Shown here: positions 15,617-23,785 of the stretch, in pieces | Layout of the letters: each line of letters begins with the position of its first letter | Position numbering within the stretch: the first letter of the stretch is position 1 | From: Corynebacterium timonense | GTDB taxonomy: Bacteria > Actinomycetota > Actinomycetes > Mycobacteriales > Mycobacteriaceae | Direction of reading: 5' to 3' | Length of the DNA: 64,000 nucleotides | NCBI RefSeq assembly: GCF_900105305.1 | Contig: NZ_LT629765.1 | Coordinates: 2,542,001 to 2,606,000, forward strand | Made by a program: the position numbers and the translations under genes | Notes under the pieces: model-generated | Database searches by the model: none | Seen by the model: the letters and a program-made list of their open reading frames with translations, nothing else | Told to the model about the DNA's origin: nothing

Positions 15617-17353
15617 TTAGATCCGGATTCCGAAATGCTGGTTCAAAAATGCTGACACCTGCGGACTGGTGACAAACGCGAAGCCACCGAGGCCGAGGGC
15701 AAGCAGAACTCCAACGACGACGCCTCCTACGATCAACATTGTGTTGTCACTCGATCCTTCCGAGGAAGCGGAGCTCAAGTGAGTCCTGATCTCAAACCAC
15801 ACCTCGACAGTATCCGTCGACTGATCGGGGTACGTCACCGTGACCACACCGTTAGGATCGGCGGCGGTAGGAAGCTTTGTCCACTTCATTGAGGTGCCCT
15901 GTGGGAGCGACTCCACGTTACTGATGACCTCGCTCGGATCCGGCAAGCTACCCCCTTCGTAGGCCGAAAAGATCTGGCTCGTATCCCTAACGGGGTTGTA
16001 CTTGTCCGCATCCCGGTTCGCGGGGGTGGTTGTGGTCGGCTCCGCGGGGGTGGTTGTGGTCGGCTCAGCGGGGGTGGTTGTGGTCGGCTCCGCGGGGGTG
16101 GTTGTCGTCGGCTCCGCAGGGGCGGTTGTGGTCGGCTCCGCGGGTGCGGTTGTCGTCGGCTCCGCGGGTGCGGTTGTCGTCGGCTCCGCAGGGGCGGTTG
16201 TCGTCGGCTCCGCAGGGGCGGTTGTGGTCGGCTCCGCGGGTGCGGTTGTCGTCGGCTCCGCGGGGGCGGTTGTGGTCGGCTCCGCGGGGGCGGTTGTGGT
16301 CGGCTCCGCGGGGGCGGTTGTGGACGTCGTGGGGGTCGGGCTCTGTTCCTCTGTCGGGAGCTCGTTGCGTGCTGGCAGGTCCTTAGCGGCGATGCGGAAG
16401 ACTGCCTCTTTCATCGGCACGAGGACGTGGGTGGAATCCGTGTACTTGTACGCGGCGTATTGCGGCACGTGCAGCCCAGGAACATCCGGGGCGATGAAGT
16501 CGGCACCGATCTCGAAGGTGGTGCCATTGCCCGCGTTGTAGGTTCGAAGGTGTTGGAGGTCGACATAGCCCTCATTGACTGCGGGCCAGGGCTCCTTTCC
16601 CCAGTCAGAAGAATAAAAATCACCGGCGGTGTCAGTGGTGGTGACACCGTGGGCGTTGGCCCGTGTTTTAACGACCATGTTCGTCTCGGCTGCGCCGCTG
16701 TTCGGGTGGAAGCGAGACGCCGTGCCTTCCACATAGGTGGAGCCCGGCGAGGGGTTCAGGCCGGCCTCGTAAATCCGGGAATTAACAAAGGTGCGGACGG
16801 TCATGCGGCCCCGCAGGTGGTATTTCGCGCCCGGCTGGAGGTCCAGCGGGTTGGAGGCGGTGTGAACGTTGCCGTTGATGAGGAACGGGCCATAGTCGTC
16901 GGCGTCCGTATTGGTGTTCCCCTTGTCATTGCGGGAGTACTTTTCGGGAAAGGGGGTTGTGAACGTCGCGGTCCCGTCGGGGTTGACGTTGTAGGGGGTC
17001 TCGTTCTTTATGGTGACGTAGCGGGCGGTGAGGGTGTGCTCGCCGTAGGACAGCGGCGTGATGTTCGCGATTGCTTGACCTTCGGAGTTCACGTTGGCGG
17101 TGGCAACGGCAACGCCATCGAGGTAGAACTCAACCTTGCCGTTGGTAGCGCCGGGGATCGCGGCGGTGTAGGTGGCGGGGGTCTTGATGGCCACGGTCGT
17201 TGGGCCGGCAACCTTGACTGCTTCGCGGGTGTCGGCGGCGTGCGCGACGGATACATTGGGAACAGGGGCGTCAATCGGTGCGACGGCGGGGGCGATCAGC
17301 CCGACAGCGCACAACCCGGCGATGGCGGTGCGATAGGGAAAACGCTGGGACAT
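15617..17353 (-). CDS. Secreted surface protein with Ig-like domain, PAEPTTTA repeats and a Rib-like module
   Basis: A 578-residue protein with a Sec signal peptide cleaved near VAHAAD. Residues 45-115 look like a bacterial Ig-like domain (VEFYLDGVAVATANVNSEGQ, YGEHTLTARY). Residues 125-335 are an unrecognised beta-rich part. Then comes a Pro/Thr-rich stalk of thirteen octapeptides of the type PAEPTTTA or PAEPTTTT, a Rib-like module (SLPQGTSMKWTKLP, VTVTYPDQSTDTVEVWFEI) and one membrane helix with the tail VSAFLNQHFGIRI. No LPXTG motif. The start has GAGGTG about 9 nt upstream. It is likely an envelope-anchored stalked adhesin; its partner may be the convergent large protein. Confidence 0.8.
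   Translation of the reverse strand: MSQRFPYRTAIAGLCAVGLIAPAVAPIDAPVPNVSVAHAADTREAVKVAGPTTVAIKTPATYTAAIPGATNGKVEFYLDGVAVATANVNSEGQAIANITPLSYGEHTLTARYVTIKNETPYNVNPDGTATFTTPFPEKYSRNDKGNTNTDADDYGPFLINGNVHTASNPLDLQPGAKYHLRGRMTVRTFVNSRIYEAGLNPSPGSTYVEGTASRFHPNSGAAETNMVVKTRANAHGVTTTDTAGDFYSSDWGKEPWPAVNEGYVDLQHLRTYNAGNGTTFEIGADFIAPDVPGLHVPQYAAYKYTDSTHVLVPMKEAVFRIAAKDLPARNELPTEEQSPTPTTSTTAPAEPTTTAPAEPTTTAPAEPTTTAPAEPTTTAPAEPTTTAPAEPTTTAPAEPTTTAPAEPTTTAPAEPTTTTPAEPTTTTPAEPTTTTPAEPTTTTPANRDADKYNPVRDTSQIFSAYEGGSLPDPSEVISNVESLPQGTSMKWTKLPTAADPNGVVTVTYPDQSTDTVEVWFEIRTHLSSASSEGSSDNTMLIVGGVVVGVLLALGLGGFAFVTSPQVSAFLNQHFGIRI
16018..16329. repeat. Thirteen 24-bp coding tandem repeats
   Basis: The plus strand repeats a 24-bp unit of the type CGCGGGGGTGGTTGTGGTCG plus GCTC thirteen times, encoding the octapeptide stalk of the minus-strand surface protein. 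Units differ at only a few positions (GTG/GCG/GTC changes), so copy number could change by slippage while keeping frame. Confidence 0.92.
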
Positions 17354-17551
17354 GGAAAGTTACACCTCGGAGAGTTCAACCCGCGTGTGCAGCGGGAGGG
17401 GCAGGGCATGGCAGGGCTGATTCTATGAAATCTCACAGCTTGCGGCAATGCACGGTGTGGAATATGACCAGCAATGACGGAAAAATTCCGCATGAATTAA
17501 TCAGGGATTAACTGAATGTGGCGCATGCGGTGACCAGAACTCCCGTTCCGC

Positions 17552-19495
17552 TCAGTTCTCCCCGGCGAACTGGGACTGGTTCAGCTGGTAGTAGGTGCCC
17601 CGCCGTTCCAGGAGCTCGGCGTGCGTGCCCTGTTCCACGATGCGGCCGGATTGCATGACCAGGATGAGGTCCGCGTCGCGGATAGTGGAGAGGCGGTGCG
17701 CGATGACGAAGCTGGTGCGCTGGGAGCGCAGCGCGTTCATCGCCTTCTGTACGAGCACCTCGGTGCGCGTGTCCACGGAGGACGTCGCCTCGTCGAGGAT
17801 GAGCACGGCGGGGCGCGCGAGGAAGGCGCGGGCGATGGTGATTAGCTGGCGCTCGCCGGCGGAGATGGAGCCGCCGTCCTGGTCCACCACGGTGTCGTAG
17901 CCCTCCGGCAGGGAGCGCACGAAGCGGTCCACGTAGGTCGCCTTCGCGGCTTCGAGGACCTCCTCGTCGGTGGCGTCGAGGCGGCCGTAGCGGATGTTGT
18001 CCATGATTGTGCCCTCGAAGAGCACCGCGTCCTGGAGCACCATGCCGATGTTCGAGCGGAGGCCGGCGCGCGGCATGTCGCGGATGTCGGTGCCGTCGAT
18101 AAGGATCGAGCCGGAGTCGACGTCGTAGAAGCGCATGATCAGGTTGACCAGGGTGGTCTTGCCCGCCCCGGTGGGGCCGACGATGGCGGCGGTCTGGCCG
18201 GGGCGAACGTGCAAGGTGAGGTCTTGGATGAGCGGGTCGTCGGTGTACGAGAACGCGACGTCGCGGAACTGGACGTCGCCGCGCACCGCGGGGGGCGCGG
18301 CGGTGGCGGTGTCGGCGGGTTCCTCCTCTGCGTCGAGGAACTCGAAGATGCGCTCGGCGGAGGCCACGCCGGACTGGAGCATCTGCGCCATGCCGGCGAG
18401 CTCGCCGAGGGGCTGGTTGAACTGGCGCGAGTACTGGATAAACGCGGTGGCGTCGCCGAGGGTCAGGGCGCCGGAGGCGACGCGCAGTCCGCCGAAGACG
18501 GCGATGAGCACGTACGACAGGTACGAGATGAACTGCATGATGGGGAGCATGGAGTTCGCGAGGAATTGGGCTTTCGATGCGGCGTCGAAAAGCGAGGTGT
18601 TCTTCTCGTCGAAGTCCTCGCGCAGCGCCTCGGTGCGGCCGAAGATGAGGGCGACCTCGTGGCCGCTGAAGGACTCTTCGACGTGGCCGTTGAGGTCGCC
18701 GGTGGAGCGCCACTGCGCGGTGAACTGGCGCTGGCTGCGCGTGCCCACCACGGCAATGACGACGGCCGTGAGCGGGATAGACAGCAAGACGATGAGGGCG
18801 AGCTGCCACGAAATCCAGAACATCATGCCGATGATGCCCACGAGCATGAGCGCGGCATTGAACAGCTGGGAGAGCGTCTCCTGCAGTGCCTGCTGGACGT
18901 TGTCCACGTCGTTGGTCGTGCGCGACATGACGTCGCCGCGTTGGCGCGTGTCAAAGTAGTTCAGCGGCAGGTGGTTGAGCTTCCGCTCGACGTCCTGGCG
19001 CAGCCGGTAGACCGTGGCCATGGTGATGCGGTTGAGGATCGCCCCTTGGGCCCACATGAGCACGCTCGACGCCAGGTACAGCAGCAGCAGCGTGACCACG
19101 AGCGCGCGCAGCCGGTCGACGTCGATGCCCTCGCCGGGGCGCAGGTCCATCGCCTCCGCCATGTCCGCGAAGCGGTCCTGCCCGCTTTCGCGAAGGCCCG
19201 CGATGGCCTCCTCCTCGCTCACCCCCGCCGGGATCTGCTGGGAGACCACGCCGCTGAAGATGACGTCCATGGCAAACCCCAGAACGCGCGGCGCGTAGAC
19301 GGCCAGCACGACCGAGGCGGCGTTCATAAGAAAGACGAACGCGAGGCTCACCTTGTAGGGTTCCAGCAGCCGCAGCAGCCGCATCGCGGACGGCCAGAAG
19401 CGCTTGGCCTGGCGCGGCGCCTTGCCGCCCCACTCGTCGCCGGCCATGCGCTCCTCGTAGTCCGCGAGCTGCTCGTCGGTCATCGGCTCACTCAT
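17552..19495 (-). CDS. ABC exporter half-transporter, catalytic-site partner (MdlB-like)
   Basis: A 647-residue fused membrane-ATPase protein. A hydrophilic N-terminus of about 60 residues precedes six predicted membrane helices (to about residue 370) and a nucleotide-binding domain with GPTGAGKTT, signature ISAGERQ, Walker B VLILDEATSSVD with the catalytic Glu, and H-loop VIAHRLS. It starts within the stop of the upstream half-transporter (ATGA overlap, SD GGAGGTGAGC), so the two are translationally coupled and should form a heterodimer. The signature (ISAGE instead of LSGGQ) is modified. The substrate is unknown; relatives export lipids, drugs or peptides. Confidence 0.9.
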   Translation of the reverse strand: MSEPMTDEQLADYEERMAGDEWGGKAPRQAKRFWPSAMRLLRLLEPYKVSLAFVFLMNAASVVLAVYAPRVLGFAMDVIFSGVVSQQIPAGVSEEEAIAGLRESGQDRFADMAEAMDLRPGEGIDVDRLRALVVTLLLLYLASSVLMWAQGAILNRITMATVYRLRQDVERKLNHLPLNYFDTRQRGDVMSRTTNDVDNVQQALQETLSQLFNAALMLVGIIGMMFWISWQLALIVLLSIPLTAVVIAVVGTRSQRQFTAQWRSTGDLNGHVEESFSGHEVALIFGRTEALREDFDEKNTSLFDAASKAQFLANSMLPIMQFISYLSYVLIAVFGGLRVASGALTLGDATAFIQYSRQFNQPLGELAGMAQMLQSGVASAERIFEFLDAEEEPADTATAAPPAVRGDVQFRDVAFSYTDDPLIQDLTLHVRPGQTAAIVGPTGAGKTTLVNLIMRFYDVDSGSILIDGTDIRDMPRAGLRSNIGMVLQDAVLFEGTIMDNIRYGRLDATDEEVLEAAKATYVDRFVRSLPEGYDTVVDQDGGSISAGERQLITIARAFLARPAVLILDEATSSVDTRTEVLVQKAMNALRSQRTSFVIAHRLSTIRDADLILVMQSGRIVEQGTHAELLERRGTYYQLNQSQFAGEN

Positions 19496-21207
19496 GCGCT
19501 CACCTCCTGCTGCGACGCCACGATTTCCCGGTACGTGCTGCTGCTGTCCAGCAGCTCGTCGTGCGTGCCCCGCGCGACGATCCTGCCCGCCTCGAGCACG
19601 AGGATCTGGTCGGCATTGCTTATCGACGCCACACGCTGCGCCACCACCAGCACCGTCGCGTCCCGGGTGTAGGCCTGCATCGCCTCGCGCACCTTCGCGT
19701 CCGTGATGGCGTCGAGCGCCGAGAAGGAGTCGTCGAAGATGTACACCTTCGGCCGCGCCACCAGCATCCGCGCGATGCACAGGCGTTGGCGCTGGCCGCC
19801 TGAGACGTTCGTGCCGCCCTGGGAGATAGGCATGTCGAGGTTCTCGACGAAGTCGGCCTGCGCGGTGCCGAGCGCCTCCCACAGCTCGGCGTCCGTGGCG
19901 TCCGGGTTGCCCATGCGCAGGTTGGAGGCCACGGTGCCCGAGAACAGGTACGGCTTCTGGGGCACCATGGACACGCGCTGGACCAGGTCGCTGCGGTCGA
20001 GGGCGGTGACATCTGTGGCGTCGATAAGCACGTGCCCACTCGTGGCCTCCCGCAGCCGCGGAAGGAGGGAGACCAGCGTGGACTTGCCCGCGCCCGTCGA
20101 GCCGATCAGAGCGGTGGTGGTGCCGGGGCGGGCGGTGAACGAGATGTTGTGGAGCACCGGCTCCTCCGCGCCCGGGTAGCTGTAGGACACCCCACGGAAC
20201 TCCACCACGCCCTCGTTGGTGGCGGGGCGCGCGGTGCGCGGGCGCTGCTGGGCGACCGACTCGTAGAGCAGCACCTCCCGGACGCGGCGCGCGCACACGA
20301 GGGCGCGCGGGAGCATCATCACCATGAACGTGCCCATGACGAACGCGACCAGGATCTGCATGATGTACTGGATGAACGCCGTGAGCGCCCCGACCTCCAT
20401 CTCGCCCTGGCCCACGCGCTGCCCGCCGAACCACACGACCGCCGCGATGGCGGAATCGAGGATGAGCATGATCAGCGGGAAAAGCAGCACGAAGACGCGG
20501 CCGATGTTCAACGACACGCGCGTGATCGCCCTGTTGGCGTCGGTGAAGCGCTCGCTCTCGTGCTCCTCGCGCACGAAGGCGCGCACCACACGCACTCCCG
20601 CGATTTGCTCGCGGAGCACCCCGTTGATCGCGTCGAGGCGGGCCTGCATCGCCGTGAACATGGGCATCAGCACCGCGACGAGCACGCCGGCGACGGCGAA
20701 GAGCACCGCGATGGCGATGGCGATGATCCACGACAGCCCCGCGCCCTGGCGCAACGCCATGACCACGCCGCCCACCCCCATGATGGGCGCTGGCACCATG
20801 AGGGCCAGGAAGAGCAGAAACGTCATCTGGATCTGCTGCACGTCGTTCGTGCCGCGGGTGATCAGGGTGGGGGTGCCAAAGCGGGCGAGGTCCTCCGCGT
20901 TAAAGCCGTTGACGCGGCTATAGACGGCGCGGCGGATAGCGCGCCCGGTGCCCATGGCGGTGCGCGCGCTGAACCACACGGCGCCGATCGCCGCGAGGCC
21001 CTGAACGAGAGCGACGACGAGCATGACGCCACCGACGCGCCAGATATAAGGGATATCAGCCTGGGTGATGCCTTCGTCGATGATCTGCGCGTTGAGGTCC
21101 GGGAGATACAGCGTGGCCAGCACGGTCACAACCTGCAACGCCACCGCCGCCACGATGTGGCCGCTGTAGGGTGTGGCCGCCCAGGCCAGGGTCTTGACAA
21201 AGTCCAC
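19492..21207 (-). CDS. ABC exporter half-transporter, degenerate-site partner (MdlA-like)
   Basis: A 571-residue fused membrane-ATPase protein with six membrane helices and a nucleotide-binding domain: GSTGAGKST, signature VSGGQRQRLC, Walker B VYIFDDSFSALDA, and VVAQRVASI where an H-loop His is expected. The catalytic Glu after Walker B is Asp and the H-loop His is Gln, so this half contributes the non-hydrolysing site. Together with the downstream partner this is the asymmetric type of exporter. It is the first gene of the operon; the 83-bp repeat array begins about 95 bp upstream of its start. Confidence 0.9.
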   Translation of the reverse strand: MDFVKTLAWAATPYSGHIVAAVALQVVTVLATLYLPDLNAQIIDEGITQADIPYIWRVGGVMLVVALVQGLAAIGAVWFSARTAMGTGRAIRRAVYSRVNGFNAEDLARFGTPTLITRGTNDVQQIQMTFLLFLALMVPAPIMGVGGVVMALRQGAGLSWIIAIAIAVLFAVAGVLVAVLMPMFTAMQARLDAINGVLREQIAGVRVVRAFVREEHESERFTDANRAITRVSLNIGRVFVLLFPLIMLILDSAIAAVVWFGGQRVGQGEMEVGALTAFIQYIMQILVAFVMGTFMVMMLPRALVCARRVREVLLYESVAQQRPRTARPATNEGVVEFRGVSYSYPGAEEPVLHNISFTARPGTTTALIGSTGAGKSTLVSLLPRLREATSGHVLIDATDVTALDRSDLVQRVSMVPQKPYLFSGTVASNLRMGNPDATDAELWEALGTAQADFVENLDMPISQGGTNVSGGQRQRLCIARMLVARPKVYIFDDSFSALDAITDAKVREAMQAYTRDATVLVVAQRVASISNADQILVLEAGRIVARGTHDELLDSSSTYREIVASQQEVSA

Positions 21208-21302
21208 GGCGACCGCCTTTCCTACGACTGTTGAGATGACCCGTTCAGCGTAATCTATTCGGCCTCCGGGCGTTGCGTGCCCTTGGTGGGGTTTCGGGGA
21301 GT

Positions 21303-22122
21303 GTGGTCGACCTCAGGGTGTTTGGGGTCTTTGCGACCTGGGGTTTTGTGCGTTGGTTTTCGTTGAGGTCGACCGGGGGGCGTGCCTAGTCGACGTCAGC
21401 GTGTGTGGGCCCGTTGCGACCTGGGGTTTTGTGCCCCGGAAATCCTTGAGGTCGACCGGGGACCGTGCCTAGTCGACGTCAGCGTGTGTGGGCCCGTTGC
21501 GACCTGGGGTTTTGTGCCCGAGAAATCCTTGAGGTCGACCGGGGTGTGGGGCCTAGTCGACCTCAGCGTATTTGAGCCCTTCGCGACCTGGGGTTTTGCG
21601 CCCCGGGAATCCTTGAGGTCGACCGGGGACCGTGCCTGGTCGACGTCAGCGTGTTTGGGCGATGTGCGACCTGGGGTTTTGTGTCCCGGAAATCCTTGAG
21701 GTCGACCGGGGACCGTGCCTGGTCGACCTCAGCGTGTTTGGGGTTTTTGCGACCTGGAGTTTTGTGTCCCGGAAATCCTTGAGGTCGACCGGGGGCCGTG
21801 CCTAGTCGACCTCAGCCTGTATGAGCCCATCGTGACCTGGGGTTTTGTGCCCCGGAAATCCTTGAGGTCGACCAGAGACTGTGCCTGGTCGACCTCAGCG
21901 TGTGTGGGCCCGTTGCGACCTGGGGTTTTGTGCCCGAGAAATCCTTGAGGTCGACCAGAGACTGTGCCTGGTCGACCACAGCGTGTGTGAGCCCTTCGCG
22001 TCCCGAGAAATCCTTGAGGTCGACCAGAGACTGTGCCTAGTCGACCTCAGCGTATGTAAGCCCTTTGGTATCCCGGGAATCCTTGAAGTCGACCAGAGAC
22101 CGTGCCTAGTCGACCTCAGCCG
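21303..22122. repeat. Noncoding tandem-repeat array 1 (83-bp units)
   Basis: GAGGTCGACC recurs at 21365, 21448, 21531, 21615, 21698, 21781, 21864, 21947, 22016 and 22085 (last copy GAAGTCGACC), giving periods of 83, 83, 84, 83, 83, 83, 83, 69 and 69 bp. Each unit has an inverted repeat TTGAGGTCGAC / GTCGAC(C or G)TCAG around a 15-bp centre and, in most units, a second hairpin CCTGGGG / CCCCGG. The two 69-bp units lack the CCTGGGGTTTTGTG block. The array fills the gap between the ABC exporter promoter and the 3' end of fprA. A related array with 72-bp units lies at 50306-50830. Short frames inside the array only translate the repeat. Confidence 0.93.
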
Positions 22123-22139
22123 CCGCTGACCACGAGCAC

Positions 22140-23489
22140 TTAGGCGTGCGCGTGGCGCACCATCTCCTCCCACTCGACGATCTTCTTGCGCTCGCGCGGA
22201 TGGATGGAGCAGGACTCGCCGAGGGTGCGCTCCGCCTTGTCCAGCTCGTACCAGCCTTCCCACGTGGTGTACTCGATGCCACGCTCGGTGAGCAGGTCGA
22301 GGATGGCGTCAGGGTCGGAGTGGGTGGGGGTGTTCAGCGTGCCGGCCGCGGCGTCGGCGAAGAGCATGTCGGTGGTTTCCTTCGCGTCCGACTTGGTGTT
22401 GCCGATGAGGCCGACGGGGCCGCGCTTGATCCAGCCGGTGACGTAGAGGGAGTCGGCGAACGTGGAGCCTTCCATGACGTGGCCGCCGTCGTTGGGGATG
22501 ACGTTGCGCTCCAGGTCGAAGGGCACGCCCTCGACGGGCTCGGAGCGGTAGCCGATGGCGTGGTAGACCTGCTGGACCGGCCAGTCGGTGAACTGCCCGG
22601 TGCCGCGGATGCCTCCCTCGCCGTCGAGCTCCTGGCGTTCGGTGCGCAGGCCGACGATGGCGTCGCCGTCGCGCAGCACCTCGACGGGCTCTTCGAAGAA
22701 GTGGATGTGGATCTTGTGCGGGGCGTCGTCAGGCTCGCGGATGGCGTACTGCTCGAGTACCTGGCAGACAAGGTCGACGGACTTGTCGGCGCGGCGCACC
22801 TCCTCGGACTGCGCGTCGTAGTCGATGTCCTCCGGGTCGACGAGCACCTGGATCGTGTCGGACTCGTCGAGCTCGCGCAGCTCCTTCGGCGTGAACTTCG
22901 CCTGGGCGGGGCCGCGGCGGCCGAACATGTGGACGACCTCGGCCTTGTTGTTCTTCAGCGACTCGTAGACGTTGTCTGGGATCTCGGTGACCAGCAGCTC
23001 GTCGCCGGTCTTGGCCAGGACGCGGGAGATGTCGAGGGCGACGTTGCCCACGCCGATGACGGCGACCTCGCGGGCCTCGAGGTTCCAGGAGCGATCGAAG
23101 CGGGGGTTGCCGTCGTAGAAGCCGACGAACTCGCCGGCGCCGATGGAGGCGTCGCCGCCCGGCAGGAGCAGCTCGCGGTCGCGCACCGCGCCGGTGGAGA
23201 TCACGATGGCGTCGTAGTACTGGCGCAGCTCGTCGATGGTGATGTCCTTGCCCACCTCGATGTTGCCCAGGAGGCGCAGCTCGGGCTTGTCCAGGACGCG
23301 GTGCAGCGAGTTGACGATGCCCTTGATGCGCGGGTGGTCCGGCGCGACGCCGTAGCGGATCAGGCCGAAGGGGGCGGGCATCTGCTCGAACAGGTCGACG
23401 TGAACGTCGTAGTCCTCGTTGCGGATGAGCAGGTCGGAGGCGTAAATACCGGCGGGGCCGGCGCCGATGACTGCAACGCGCAGACTCAT
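22140..23489 (-). CDS. fprA: Ferredoxin/flavodoxin-NADP reductase (FprA/Fpr2)
   Basis: An adrenodoxin-reductase-type FAD enzyme of 449 residues. The FAD motif AVIGAGPAGIYASD is at the N-terminus, NADP is bound around AVIGVGNVALDISRVL (about residues 145-160), and YVTGWIKRGPVGLIGNTK near residue 370 is the family hallmark. It moves electrons between NADPH and ferredoxin. In C. glutamicum the homologue fpr2 lies divergent from cysI, as here, and is thought to feed electrons to sulfite reduction. The McbR-like box at 23543 lies in the shared upstream region and could control both directions. Confidence 0.93.
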   Translation of the reverse strand: MSLRVAVIGAGPAGIYASDLLIRNEDYDVHVDLFEQMPAPFGLIRYGVAPDHPRIKGIVNSLHRVLDKPELRLLGNIEVGKDITIDELRQYYDAIVISTGAVRDRELLLPGGDASIGAGEFVGFYDGNPRFDRSWNLEAREVAVIGVGNVALDISRVLAKTGDELLVTEIPDNVYESLKNNKAEVVHMFGRRGPAQAKFTPKELRELDESDTIQVLVDPEDIDYDAQSEEVRRADKSVDLVCQVLEQYAIREPDDAPHKIHIHFFEEPVEVLRDGDAIVGLRTERQELDGEGGIRGTGQFTDWPVQQVYHAIGYRSEPVEGVPFDLERNVIPNDGGHVMEGSTFADSLYVTGWIKRGPVGLIGNTKSDAKETTDMLFADAAAGTLNTPTHSDPDAILDLLTERGIEYTTWEGWYELDKAERTLGESCSIHPRERKKIVEWEEMVRHAHA

Positions 23490-23542
23490 GTGTGATGGTC
23501 CTTTCGCAGGGTGCTGGGGTCTAATTCGACCATAGTACCTCA

Positions 23543-23558
23543 TAGACAGAGCAGTCTG
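23543..23558. promoter_or_regulatory. McbR-type operator between fprA and cysI
   Basis: TAGACAGAGCAGTCTG matches TAGAC-N6-GTCTA at 9 of 10 defined positions. It lies 54 bp upstream of the fprA start and 228 bp upstream of cysI. McbR represses sulfur assimilation genes in C. glutamicum (known for the regulator); binding here is inferred. Confidence 0.75.
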
Positions 23559-23741
23559 AAAAATTACCCGGGGCCCGCGCGTTGTCACGACGGCGCGTTC
23601 CACTCTGTCTGTCACGCGCTGAAGGGGTTATTAAATTCACGCGCGAACAACCAGCTCAAACGCGGTATGGGCGGTGTGCCTGTTGTTACAGACCAAGCAG
23701 TATGGCATGCTGTGCCGATGTTGCCTCAGGGCGAGAAAAAC

Positions 23742-23757
23742 TAGACCTATCGGTTCA
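23742..23757. promoter_or_regulatory. Possible second, weaker McbR half-conserved site before cysI
   Basis: TAGACCTATCGGTTCA keeps the full left half-site and three of five bases of the right half. It ends 28 bp before the cysI ATG, a position suited to blocking cysI transcription. Confidence 0.4.
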
Positions 23758-23785
23758 TTCCTGAACCACAGGACAAGGAGCAGCT

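Noticed and set aside
12864-17353. Sortase-anchored (LPXTG) surface proteins
   Set aside because: Neither C-terminus contains LPXTG or a close variant before the membrane helix.
21303-22122. CRISPR array
   Set aside because: The full 83-bp unit is repeated, with no unique spacers of constant length, and no cas genes are in the window.
21382-22129. Short reading frames of 77-105 codons inside the repeat arrays (also 50332-50876)
   Set aside because: They only translate the repeat, shift frame from unit to unit, and lack ribosome sites.
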